A stretch of DNA of 64,000 bases from JAFGRU01 sp016934985 (GTDB lineage Bacteria; Desulfobacterota; Desulfuromonadia; Desulfuromonadales; JAAYDE01), in contig CAXXJQ010000009.1 of the NCBI GenBank assembly GCA_963665045.2, positions 496,001 to 560,000 on the forward strand, written 5' to 3'. Both the position numbers and the translations under genes were made by a program. The notes under the pieces were generated by a model. That model was not told the origin of the DNA and ran no database searches. It worked only from the letters and a program-made list of their open reading frames with translations. Shown here in pieces: positions 17,558-25,750 of the stretch. Within the stretch, counting starts at the first letter, position 1. Every line of letters begins with the position of its first letter.

Positions 17558-18148
17558 TCGGCGGGTATTACCAGCAGGGTACGTGGTTTATAAATTATAC
17601 AAACGCCGCTTGACCCCATTTCCATTTGGTAAACACCGCTCCGTTGGCAGCGGGGCGGTGATGAGGCTGCCGTCGCCGCTATCAGGTCGAGAATCCGGGG
17701 TTGTAGCGTGACGACAAGCTCGGCAGGCCGCCAGCCACATTCCGCATTAAAATCGCAATTTTTACAACCCACTCTATTTCAGAAACAGAAATGGCCAACC
17801 TCAAAATAGGGGTTGGCCATTCACATTTGTCAGCTATTGCATGAATCCTGTCATCATTATCAAATTCAACCTGCCTGTCTGAACCAATACAACTTATAGA
17901 ACATTTCGTTTTGACTGGCCTGGTAAATTAAATTAGCTTAAAAAACAGGCTGGAAAGTTCTTTTCACCGCCACCCAAATTGTTTAGGGTCCCCAATCACC
18001 GACCTGCTTTTGAATCAGTCCTCAAGGGATGATCAGCCTCGTCCCGCGGGCCGAATCCACTGATATCGGTCTTTTCGGCACTACGATGGAAAAAACGGCC
18101 AACCAAAGTCCGGACACTTTTTCCTCTGCATAACAGCAAGGTCATCAC
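17558..18148. other. Intergenic region with hairpin repeat
   Basis: About 590 bases without a gene I can support. It contains the hairpin element at 17771-17823; otherwise mixed sequence. The last 50 bases before 18149 contain AAGG that may be the ribosome site of the next gene. Confidence 0.4.
17771..17823 (+). repeat. Dispersed hairpin element, copy A (terminator-like)
   Basis: Perfect 11-bp stem AATGGCCAACC (17790-17800) / GGTTGGCCATT (17811-17821), preceded by ACTCTATTTCAG. The same hairpin and the same flank occur inverted at 44886-44938. Lacks a T-run, so a repeat element rather than a plain terminator. Confidence 0.75.
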
Positions 18149-18604
18149 ATGGCAAAAAAAAACAAGAAAAATCGAAAAGGCTGCCTGATTGCACTGCTCA
18201 TACTTATCGGCGCCCTCCTCGTCTACAACTCAGTTCTGACAAAAACGGCAAAGGAAAATAAACACAGAACCTTTATTGCTGTAACGTTAAGGGACGGCGT
18301 CGAAAAATATTTCTCCAAACATAAGCACTATCCGGAAAATGTATCTGCACTGGACATAACATATAAAAATACCATTGAAGAATTTCTCCGGACAGGAATT
18401 CTCGAGTACAGCCGTGATCCCTCAGGCAGCCAGTGGTTTACCGTTACCTGTCGCTTTTCAGGAATTCTCTCCAGGGGCGGCAATTCGCCCGCCTTCTCCT
18501 GGTCCGGCATCCAGTACAGTAACGATGTGAACAAGCTGTCGCTGCCCGCCGGGGAACATCCGGCCGCAGACAAAAACGGTTTTTTCCAGGCCGACTTCCA
18601 CTGA
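18149..18604 (+). CDS. Small single-pass membrane protein, unknown function
   Basis: 151 residues: a very basic start (KKNKKNRKG), one hydrophobic helix (residues 12-27, CLIALLILIGALLVYN), then a soluble domain with the segment KYFSKHKHYPENVSAL, reminiscent of pseudopilin-like proteins in which a hydrophobic N-terminus is followed by a 'YP..L' turn. No prepilin peptidase site (G followed by F-x4-E) is seen, so type II/IV pilin assignment is not supported. AAGG lies about 10 bases before the ATG. Composition is less GC-rich than the housekeeping genes. Confidence 0.55.
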   Translation: MAKKNKKNRKGCLIALLILIGALLVYNSVLTKTAKENKHRTFIAVTLRDGVEKYFSKHKHYPENVSALDITYKNTIEEFLRTGILEYSRDPSGSQWFTVTCRFSGILSRGGNSPAFSWSGIQYSNDVNKLSLPAGEHPAADKNGFFQADFH

Positions 18605-18776
18605 CGGAATCAACACCTTGTGCTCAAACAGCCTTTGGATGACCCGAATTTATATTCAGCACTTGAAACATCTGTTATCGCTTCATCGCTTAAACAGGTT
18701 ACGGGGTCGCCAGTTTGGGCTCCCGCAAAAGAAATAAAGTATCAATAAAGATCAAAACAAATGAAAGGATAATATT

Positions 18777-20060
18777 ATGCGGAAATTGGCATATATGGTG
18801 TTTGCGATTTTGATTTTATCTGTTGGTACTGTGCAAGCAGAAAGTGTTCAGTTTAGAAAATTGAGCCAACCTGTTTTCTGTTCATTTTTTGGAAGGCCCT
18901 TGCAGGTGGTCAACGTCGAAACCACAGGGAAAGAATTTTTCAATAATTCAACCCAAAAATACACCTATGGATATAAAGTGACAGTAAGACGGCCAAGTAA
19001 GGATGATGGGCGTGGTGTTGCATATGATGGTTTAAATTACCGTTTGTATTATTGGGCAGCGGAAGACCAATACAGTCCATCCATTGCTGTGAAAAACGGG
19101 ATGGAGGTATATCAGGATATAAACAAATCCAACAACCGGTTTGTCACGTTGTATATTACTACGGGGTTGCAACCGGGTGTACACAGAATCCGTATCGCGT
19201 TATTCCCATATCTGATGTATAGCTCCACCGGAAGTTTCAGGGATGCTATCACCATCTATAGACACGATTATGTATCTATCCTCAAACGATTTTTTAAATC
19301 AACAACCCCTACAGGATTTGCTGCCGGCGTTGTTTGGGATAAAGGTGAATCAGTAGCAGTCGATACTGGATTGTTGTGGATATCAACTAAATTTGGGCAG
19401 GTCATTGAATTTGAAGTGCCTGCAATAATGCCAAGAATTCAAACTCGATATGCAACAGATGCAGCCACTCAATTAAAACGGAATGGTCTAATTCCAAGAC
19501 CTGATTTTAAACATACAATTCCCACCCATGACAAGAGATTTGATAGGCGTGTCGCAAAAGTGCAATATGAATTTAATCAAAAACTGCATGCAGGCACTCC
19601 TGTCGCCTATAAGTTTTATAAATATGTCGGAGGAACTCCAGCTAACCCAACCACATTTGATAAGAAGGAAAAATGTGGAGATGGCATAGACAACAATGGA
19701 AACCATCAAATTGACGAGGGTTGTTATGATAAAGAGATACTTGTTGATGATAATAAATGTCGTGATGATACTATTGGTGTTTATATAGACGGCAAAAACT
19801 TTGGCAACACACCTGCTGGCCACAAACGCGAATACGATATGAGTCGGGTAAAAAGAGGCTGGCATTATTTGGAAATCGTTGCTTTAAATTCTGCCGGAAA
19901 GAGTATGAAGTGTGATGACAACGATGTTGTAACCTGGGGTGTGACACTGGGCAAAGGAATGAAATTCTACAGTGGTGGCAGACAGAAAAGCGGCGAACTT
20001 CATGCAAACGCTCATGAGCGGAAAAAAAAGGTCGCCAAGTTCTCAATATTTGTACCATAA
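18777..20060 (+). CDS. Secreted protein with MopE-like calcium-binding motif, unknown function
   Basis: 427 residues with a clear Sec signal peptide (MRKLAYMVFAILILSVGTVQA, cleavage after AQA-like VQA). The mature protein has a beta-rich N-terminal half and one copy of CGDGIDNNGNHQIDEGC (about 301-317), the Asp/Asn-rich 'CGDGIDNN.N..IDEGC' motif known from MopE-type and myxobacterial surface proteins and thought to bind calcium with a disulfide. A C-terminal domain (WHYLEIVALN) looks Ig-like. AAGGA sits 8 bases before the ATG. AT-rich codon use sets it apart from its neighbours and suggests transfer. No homologue of known role recognised. Confidence 0.65.
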   Translation: MRKLAYMVFAILILSVGTVQAESVQFRKLSQPVFCSFFGRPLQVVNVETTGKEFFNNSTQKYTYGYKVTVRRPSKDDGRGVAYDGLNYRLYYWAAEDQYSPSIAVKNGMEVYQDINKSNNRFVTLYITTGLQPGVHRIRIALFPYLMYSSTGSFRDAITIYRHDYVSILKRFFKSTTPTGFAAGVVWDKGESVAVDTGLLWISTKFGQVIEFEVPAIMPRIQTRYATDAATQLKRNGLIPRPDFKHTIPTHDKRFDRRVAKVQYEFNQKLHAGTPVAYKFYKYVGGTPANPTTFDKKEKCGDGIDNNGNHQIDEGCYDKEILVDDNKCRDDTIGVYIDGKNFGNTPAGHKREYDMSRVKRGWHYLEIVALNSAGKSMKCDDNDVVTWGVTLGKGMKFYSGGRQKSGELHANAHERKKKVAKFSIFVP

Positions 20061-20143
20061 GGAACAAACAGGCCTTATTTATCTAAGAAACAAATATCTT
20101 GCGGTTGCCGCATTCTGTTGACCGGTATTCGCTGTTCGAATTG

Positions 20144-20242
20144 CCATTCAGCTACTGCTGCTGCGGCGGTCAGGGCGGTCAGAATGTCAACAAGGTGGAG
20201 ACCGGTGTGCACCAGCGCTTCGATTTTCGCTACTCCGAATCA
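20144..20242 (+). pseudogene. Truncated arfB fragment (GGQ domain core only)
   Basis: About 100 bases nearly 90% identical to the intact arfB at 31530-31630. In frame it reads SYCCCGGQGGQNVNKVETG then HQRFDFRYSES, the GGQ core, and stops resembling arfB at about 20242. There is no N-terminus or basic tail. A duplicated, truncated remnant. Confidence 0.8.
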
Positions 20243-20245
20243 TTA

Positions 20246-20317
20246 GCATTCCTGCCGGTTCAACGTCCCGACCACTGCACTGTCGATGAGGCCGGCGCCC
20301 CCTGTGACAATAAGCAT
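20246..20317 (-). pseudogene. N-terminal fragment of an NAD-dependent sugar epimerase (HldD-like)
   Basis: Reading the minus strand from an ATG at 20315-20317 gives MLIVTGGAGLIDSAVVGTLN then RQEC, matching the Rossmann start of ADP-heptose epimerase and related enzymes (consensus MIIVTGGAGFIGS), with the second glycine pair damaged (LIDS). The frame runs straight into the arfB fragment on the other strand. Only 24 codons remain, so a remnant. Confidence 0.55.
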
Positions 20318-20337
20318 GGCTTATATCCTTGGGGTAT

Positions 20338-21387
20338 TCATCCCAATCCGTGTTTTCTGCCCCCGGGTCCCCTTCCCGGCGACCTTTCGAGGGCCTCAAG
20401 AATGTTCTTCAGGCGCGGCCAGGTTTCAGCGGGTTCCTCGCTAAAGCAGGATTTTTCCGGATAGATCTCATAAAAGGGACGCAGGGTTAACGGCGTCAGG
20501 TTCATCATGATGACATTGGCACCGCGCATCAAACCGCTCTCCAAGCCATCATTGGTGTTCAGGGTGGTGAGAGCGGTAGTGCAGGGAAGATTGGCCTCGG
20601 GACAGACAATCCGGGTCAGGGCCAGAACCTTGTAACCCATGAGCGCGGTATTGGGGACCTGTTCTCCGGGCGGCAGGAGGTCGATACCCATACCCCGACC
20701 CAAAAGGGTGTCTGGATGGGGGATAAAAGGACCGGAACCGACCATATCCAGGTCGAGTTCGGCGAACATGCAGATGTCCTCCGCCAAAGAGGTATAGGAC
20801 TGGCCCGGCAGGCCGATCAGGACACCGCTGCCGGTTTCGTAGCCGAGCTCTCGCAAATGCCGCAGCAAATCAAAACGGTTTGATGCCGCACCTTTTAAAG
20901 GCGGATGCACAGCTCGGAAAAGGTCGCGATTCGAGGTCTCGAAACGAAGCAGATAGCGATCCGCACCGGCTTCCCGCCAGAGCGCGAGTTCCTCCTCATT
21001 CCGTTCCCCTAAACTGAGGGTCACCGCTAAACCTGTCTCACGCTTGAAAGTGCGGATAATGTCGGCCAGCCACTCCGCCTCGATGCCCGTGTCCTCCCCA
21101 GCCTGAAGAACCACCGTCCCGAAGCCGTAAGAAAAAGCCTCGGCGGCGGACGAACGGATTTCAACGGCACTCATACGGTAGCGCGGCACCCTTGAATTGC
21201 CTGCCTGCAGGCCGCAGTAGCCACAGCGGCGGCGGCAGTGGTTAGATATCTCCACCAGGCCGCGCATGTGCACCGCATCGCCGACGGACCTCCGCCGCAC
21301 CCTGTCGGCCATCTGCCAAAGCTCGCTCAGCCTGTCGCTGTTTGTCTCCCGCAGCCAGGTTTCAATTTCTTGTTTATTCAAATTCAT
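20338..21387 (-). CDS. hydE: [FeFe]-hydrogenase maturation radical SAM enzyme HydE
   Basis: 349 residues, normal length. Radical SAM cysteines at Cys51, Cys55 and Cys58 (NHCRRRCGYCGL), then GFGTVVLQAGED, ETSNRDLFR and GVLIGLPGQSY as in HydE. HydE processes the HydG-derived Fe(CO)2(CN) synthon on the way to the diiron subcluster. Last gene of the maturation operon, 61 bases downstream of hydF. The C-terminus (SPGRGPGGRKHGLG) is an extra short tail. Confidence 0.95.
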   Translation of the reverse strand: MNLNKQEIETWLRETNSDRLSELWQMADRVRRRSVGDAVHMRGLVEISNHCRRRCGYCGLQAGNSRVPRYRMSAVEIRSSAAEAFSYGFGTVVLQAGEDTGIEAEWLADIIRTFKRETGLAVTLSLGERNEEELALWREAGADRYLLRFETSNRDLFRAVHPPLKGAASNRFDLLRHLRELGYETGSGVLIGLPGQSYTSLAEDICMFAELDLDMVGSGPFIPHPDTLLGRGMGIDLLPPGEQVPNTALMGYKVLALTRIVCPEANLPCTTALTTLNTNDGLESGLMRGANVIMMNLTPLTLRPFYEIYPEKSCFSEEPAETWPRLKNILEALERSPGRGPGGRKHGLG

Positions 21388-21448
21388 TGCAAAAAATATT
21401 TTTCCTTTTCTGCTTCCTGCATGGGTTTCCAGGGTTGCGTCCCCGGTT

Positions 21449-22678
21449 TCACATCCCTTTCACATACAACTCGTAAGCTGCCGGGAACGGCACCAGCGCC
21501 CGTGGCAACACACCCAGGCTGTGGGCGATGGCCAACCCGTAGTTGGTCATGGGTACCCCCTGCCGGCGGCAGCGCAGCGCCCGCGTCATAACCTCACGGC
21601 GGTTGGTGGTACAGGCGCCGCAGTGGATGACCAGGGAATAGCCGCTCAGGTCGTCCTCGAAGTCATGCCCCTGGATAAAGTCGAATTCCAGCTTGCCGCC
21701 CACATACTGGGTCAGCCAGCGGGGGATTTTGACCCGGCCGATATCGTCTGCAATTGGATGGTGGCTGCACGATTCGGCAATCAGGATACGATCGCCTGGA
21801 TGCAGACGGTCGATGGCCAGCACTCCTTCCGTCATGCTGACGAGGTCGCCCTTAAAACGGGCGAAAAGGATGGAAAAGCTCGTCATGGGGATATCGTCGG
21901 GAGTATCCGCCGCCACCTTGAGAAAGGCCTGGGAATCGGTGACCACCAGTTGCGGCGGCCGGGTCAGACGCTCCAGGGCCTCCTTGAGTTCGCGCTCCTT
22001 GACCACAATACAGAAGGAGTCGTTGTCCAGCAGATCGCGGATGGACTGGACCTGGGGCAGAATGAGACGGCCCTTGGGTGCCTCCTTGTCAATGGGCACG
22101 ACCAGCACCGCCATTTCGCCCGGATCGACGAGATCTGCGACAATGGCCGGATTCTCCACGAACTCGGCCGGTGCGGCGGCAATCATTGCGAGGCGCAGGT
22201 CGGCGAGGCCCTTGCCGTTGGCAGCCTCGGTCCGCGCCACCTTGCAACCGCTCTTTTCGAGCCTCTCTTCCGTATCCGGCAGAGGAGTACTCCGGTCGCA
22301 CTGGTTGAATACCACGACCGTCGGAATCTCCCGTTCCTCCAGTTCATGGAGAATATTGTTTTCGAATGCTCCCCACTCGCCTGCCACCGTCACCAGCAGG
22401 GCGAGATCGGTGCGGTCGAAAATGCGCCGGGTCTTTTCCACCCGCAGTTGGCCGAGGTCACCGCAGTCATCGAGACCGGCAGTGTCGATAAACAGCACCG
22501 GCCCCAGGGGCAAAAGCTCCATGGGCTTCTCCACCGGATCGGTGGTGGTCCCGGCAAAATCGGACACGATGGAGACCTGCTGACGGGTGATAGCGTTGAG
22601 GAGACTCGACTTGCCGACGTTGCGGCGACCGAATATGCCGATATGCAGGCGCATGCCTTTGGGGGCCGCACGGTTCAT
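21449..22678 (-). CDS. hydF: [FeFe]-hydrogenase maturation GTPase HydF
   Basis: 409 residues. N-terminal GTPase with P-loop GRRNVGKSSLLNA (residues about 16-28), switch region DFAGTTTDPVEK, DTAGLDD and FNQCDRS (N/TKxD position altered to NQCD). Dimerisation domain in the middle. C-terminal cluster-binding motif ESCSHHP ... VIHCGACTTN, the CxHx(n)HCxxC ligand set of the scaffold [4Fe-4S] cluster that carries the diiron precursor to HydA. Start overlaps the aspA stop (ATGA), so the two are co-translated. Confidence 0.95.
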   Translation of the reverse strand: MNRAAPKGMRLHIGIFGRRNVGKSSLLNAITRQQVSIVSDFAGTTTDPVEKPMELLPLGPVLFIDTAGLDDCGDLGQLRVEKTRRIFDRTDLALLVTVAGEWGAFENNILHELEEREIPTVVVFNQCDRSTPLPDTEERLEKSGCKVARTEAANGKGLADLRLAMIAAAPAEFVENPAIVADLVDPGEMAVLVVPIDKEAPKGRLILPQVQSIRDLLDNDSFCIVVKERELKEALERLTRPPQLVVTDSQAFLKVAADTPDDIPMTSFSILFARFKGDLVSMTEGVLAIDRLHPGDRILIAESCSHHPIADDIGRVKIPRWLTQYVGGKLEFDFIQGHDFEDDLSGYSLVIHCGACTTNRREVMTRALRCRRQGVPMTNYGLAIAHSLGVLPRALVPFPAAYELYVKGM

Positions 22679-24123
22679 GTAGCCACCTCTTCATCGGGCA
22701 ATGCGGAACTGCCCAAACGGCAGACTGCTTCGGGCGACACCAGTTCGTCGAACTCCTCAGCGCTCAACAGGGCCTCGTCAAGAACCATCTCACGGATGCC
22801 CTTCCCCGCCTGCCGCGCCCGGGCCGCCACCTCCTCGGCTTTGGCGTAGCCAAGACGCGGGATGAGAGCCGTAACCGTCGCGGTGGAGCCCTCGACAAAA
22901 GCTCGGCAGCGTTCTTCGTCAGCCTGCAGTTCCGCTACTGCGTGCCGGCGCAGAATGCGACAGGAACGTTCCAGAAGATCGAGACTCTCCAGCAGACTGT
23001 GGGCCACCAGGGGCAGAAAGGGATTAAGTTCCAGATTCCCGGCCGCACAGGCCGAGGCAATAACCTGATCATGTGCCATGACCAGAATGGCCGCCTGGGT
23101 CACGGCCTCGGGAATGACCGGATTGACCTTGCCGGGCATGAAGGAACTCCCTGCCTGGCGGGGCGGAAGACGAATCTCGCCGAAGCCCGCTTCCGGGCCG
23201 GAAGAGAGCAGGCGCAGATCACCGCAAATCTTCATGAGGCTGACGGCGCAGGCCTTGACAAGCCCCGACACCTCGACGAAAACGTCGGCGTTCTGGGTCG
23301 CTTCCACCAGGTTTTCGGCGCGGGCGAGATTGAGGCCGGTCAATTCCCGCAGCTTGTCCACCACGCGGAGAATATAGCGGCGCGGCGCACCGTTGCCGGT
23401 ACCCACGGCAGTGCCTCCGAGATTGACGACACGCAGGCGCTCCCGGCATTTGTAGATGCGCCAGCGGTCACGGCCAATGGCCTCGGCATAGGCACCCATC
23501 TCCCGTCCCATAGTGATAAGAACCGCATCCTGCAGCTGGGTGCGGCCGACCTTGACCACATGGGCCAGGTTTTTTTCCTGTTCCTGAAACGCCTCCTGCA
23601 GGGCGACGACCTCATCCTCCAGCGTAATTAACAGATTCAGGGCGGCAACCCTCAGAGCTGTTGGATAGGTGTCGTTGGTCGACTGGTAGCGGTTTATATC
23701 ATCCAGGGGAGAGACACGGGAATAACACCCCAGATATTCGCCAAGCAACTGCAAGGCACGGTTTGCCAGGACCTCGTTGACGTTCATGTTGAGGCTGGTA
23801 CCGGCTCCGCCCTGCAGGGCATCGCAGACGACGTGGCCCGAGAGCAATCCCTCGCTCATTTCGCGGCAGGCCCGCAGGATGGCGTCGGCCTTGTCCGGCT
23901 CGTTTTTCCACACGCCGAGGTCACGGTTGACTTCGGCGCAGGACAGCTTGACCATGCCATAAGCGCGGATCAGGGCCTCATGGCAGGGCCGCCCGGCGAG
24001 GGGGAAATTTTCCATAGCCCGCAGGGTATGAATGCCGGAGAGCCCCTTCGCCGGGATCTCACGCTCACCGAGCAGATCCCGCTCCATACGGGTTTCGCTA
24101 TGTCCGTTGTCAGCAGTAGACAT
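22675..24123 (-). CDS. aspA: Aspartate ammonia-lyase-like enzyme in hydrogenase maturation operon
   Basis: 482 residues of the fumarase/aspartase superfamily; releases ammonia and fumarate from aspartate. Superfamily signature GSSFMPGKVNPVIPEAV (residues about 310-326, the SS loop) is intact, as are VGRTQLQDAV and NDTYPTA(L). I place the start at 24123 because AAGGA lies 6 bases upstream there; a longer frame to 24177 lacks a site. It overlaps the hydG end and the hydF start, so it is embedded in the maturation operon. Co-occurrence with hydEFG is known in other phyla; a role supplying ammonia for the bridging dithiomethylamine ligand is inference. Confidence 0.88.
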   Translation of the reverse strand: MSTADNGHSETRMERDLLGEREIPAKGLSGIHTLRAMENFPLAGRPCHEALIRAYGMVKLSCAEVNRDLGVWKNEPDKADAILRACREMSEGLLSGHVVCDALQGGAGTSLNMNVNEVLANRALQLLGEYLGCYSRVSPLDDINRYQSTNDTYPTALRVAALNLLITLEDEVVALQEAFQEQEKNLAHVVKVGRTQLQDAVLITMGREMGAYAEAIGRDRWRIYKCRERLRVVNLGGTAVGTGNGAPRRYILRVVDKLRELTGLNLARAENLVEATQNADVFVEVSGLVKACAVSLMKICGDLRLLSSGPEAGFGEIRLPPRQAGSSFMPGKVNPVIPEAVTQAAILVMAHDQVIASACAAGNLELNPFLPLVAHSLLESLDLLERSCRILRRHAVAELQADEERCRAFVEGSTATVTALIPRLGYAKAEEVAARARQAGKGIREMVLDEALLSAEEFDELVSPEAVCRLGSSALPDEEVAT

Positions 24124-25525
24124 CCCGTCGTCCTTCGCGGACCTGTTGCAGCATCTTTTTGGAACGTTCGCGCTCAACCCCGGTCAGTGATGCCACAACC
24201 TCCCGGATGGTCTCCTCGCCGACCCGGCGGGTCTCTTCGGAGGCGTAATCAAGGAGATATTCGAGAAAGGTCGCCAGGCCGTTGGGTTCGCAGTGAAGTC
24301 GTATTTCTCCGGGCTTGGCCAGATCCATGAAATCCTTGCCGGTCCTTCCCAGACGATAGCAGGCGGTACAGAAGGAGGGAACATATCCCATGGCGGCGGC
24401 TTCCCTGATAACCTGATCGAGGGAGCGATGATCCCCCAGGGAAAACTGGGCGTCCACGGAATCCTTTACCGCGCTGGAATAACCGCCTGGATTGGTGCGC
24501 GAACCGGCGGAAATCTGCGAGATACCAAGGGCCAGCATTTCCCGGCGCATCTCGGAGCTTTCCCGCGTCGAAAGAATGATGCCGGTGTAGGGGACGGCCA
24601 GGCGCAGTACCGCCACGATCTTGCGAAAAGCGTCGTCCGTCACCGGACAGGGCGGATGGGCGGCCAGCTCAGAGTTAGTAGCCGGTTCCAGGCGCGGCAC
24701 GCTGATAGTGTGGGGGCCGACCCCGAAGCGGTCCTCAAGATGCTGAATGTGGTTGAGCAGGCCCAGAATCTCGAATTTCCAATCGTGAAGGCCGAAGAGC
24801 ACACCGATGCCGACATCATCGATACCGGCCGTCATGGCCCGGTCCATGGCGGTCACGCGCCAGTCGAAATCGGTCTTTTTGCCGGCAATATGCACCTTGG
24901 CATAAGTCGGGCGGTGATAGGTTTCCTGAAACAGTTGGTAGGTTCCGATGCCCGCACCTTTGAGTTCCTTAAACTCTTCGGTGGCCAGGGGCGCGATGTT
25001 GACGTTGACACGGCGGATTTCATCATGGCCGCCGCAGGTGCGGTAGACCGTGTCGATGGAATCTAGAATATAGCGGAAACCTTCCTGTGAGCAGGATTCA
25101 CCCGCCACCAGCAGCAGGCGTTTGTGCCCCTGTTTTTCCAGCAGAGCCACCTCGCGGGCTATTTCTTCCTGGGTCAGGGCACGCCGTTCAATGGCCTTGT
25201 TGGTCGCCCGGAAAGCACAGTAGAGACATTCGTTTTTGCACAGATTGGAGATGTACAGGGGCGCGAAAAGGACGATGCGGTTGCCGTAGATGGCGTCCTT
25301 GATATAGCGAGCCGTCTCATAAAGTTCTTCGACCCTGTCTGGATCACTGATCTTCATAAGTACGGCGACCTCCTCCGAGTTCAGGCCGTGAAGTTCTTTG
25401 GCTTTGTCGAGGATATCCAGGACCTGGGCGGACCCTGGAGCAACCGGCGTGGCCGCCAGGATTTTATCGATGAAGGTTTCGCTTTGCAAATCCTGCGGTG
25501 GGTGATGAATTTGGGGCTCTGACAT
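24110..25525 (-). CDS. hydG: [FeFe]-hydrogenase maturation tyrosine lyase HydG
   Basis: 471 residues. Radical SAM lyase that cleaves tyrosine to p-cresol, CO and cyanide, building the Fe(CO)2(CN) synthon. N-terminal SAM-cluster cysteines in SNLCKNECLYCAFRATN, and the C-terminal auxiliary cluster motif FCTACYRLGRTG plus a later Cys. The ATG at 25525 has GGAGAAACC just upstream; the frame extends further to 25615 without another ribosome site, so the shorter start is chosen. Start of the second hydrogenase transcript, after a terminator. Confidence 0.95.
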   Translation of the reverse strand: MSEPQIHHPPQDLQSETFIDKILAATPVAPGSAQVLDILDKAKELHGLNSEEVAVLMKISDPDRVEELYETARYIKDAIYGNRIVLFAPLYISNLCKNECLYCAFRATNKAIERRALTQEEIAREVALLEKQGHKRLLLVAGESCSQEGFRYILDSIDTVYRTCGGHDEIRRVNVNIAPLATEEFKELKGAGIGTYQLFQETYHRPTYAKVHIAGKKTDFDWRVTAMDRAMTAGIDDVGIGVLFGLHDWKFEILGLLNHIQHLEDRFGVGPHTISVPRLEPATNSELAAHPPCPVTDDAFRKIVAVLRLAVPYTGIILSTRESSEMRREMLALGISQISAGSRTNPGGYSSAVKDSVDAQFSLGDHRSLDQVIREAAAMGYVPSFCTACYRLGRTGKDFMDLAKPGEIRLHCEPNGLATFLEYLLDYASEETRRVGEETIREVVASLTGVERERSKKMLQQVREGRRDVYC

Positions 25526-25642
25526 GGTTTCTCCGTGGTGCTGCCGGATATTCGTGAAAATTTTCGGTTTGGAGGAAAGGATTGGTGGTGCCCATTCCAA
25601 GGACCGCACGAACACACCTTAAAAATCTTCAGAAACAATCCG

Positions 25643-25690
25643 GCATGAAAAAGAAAGGGGTGCCGGGCCTGCAACAACCCGGCACCCCAA
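25643..25690 (-). terminator. Intrinsic terminator after hydCBA
   Basis: Perfect 11-bp GC-rich stem GGGGTGCCGGG (25657-25667) / CCCGGCACCCC (25678-25688). On the minus strand it is followed by TTTCTTTTT, so it ends hydCBA ahead of hydG; some readthrough into hydG is possible. Confidence 0.85.
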
Positions 25691-25750
25691 AGTGAAACAC
25701 TCTGAAGGGGTATTGAGCCTTTCACTTTATGGGATTCACCTGTTTTATTT

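Noticed and set aside
21266..22849. 527-codon open frame on the plus strand
   Set aside because: Opposite hydF and the end of aspA, no domain recognisable.
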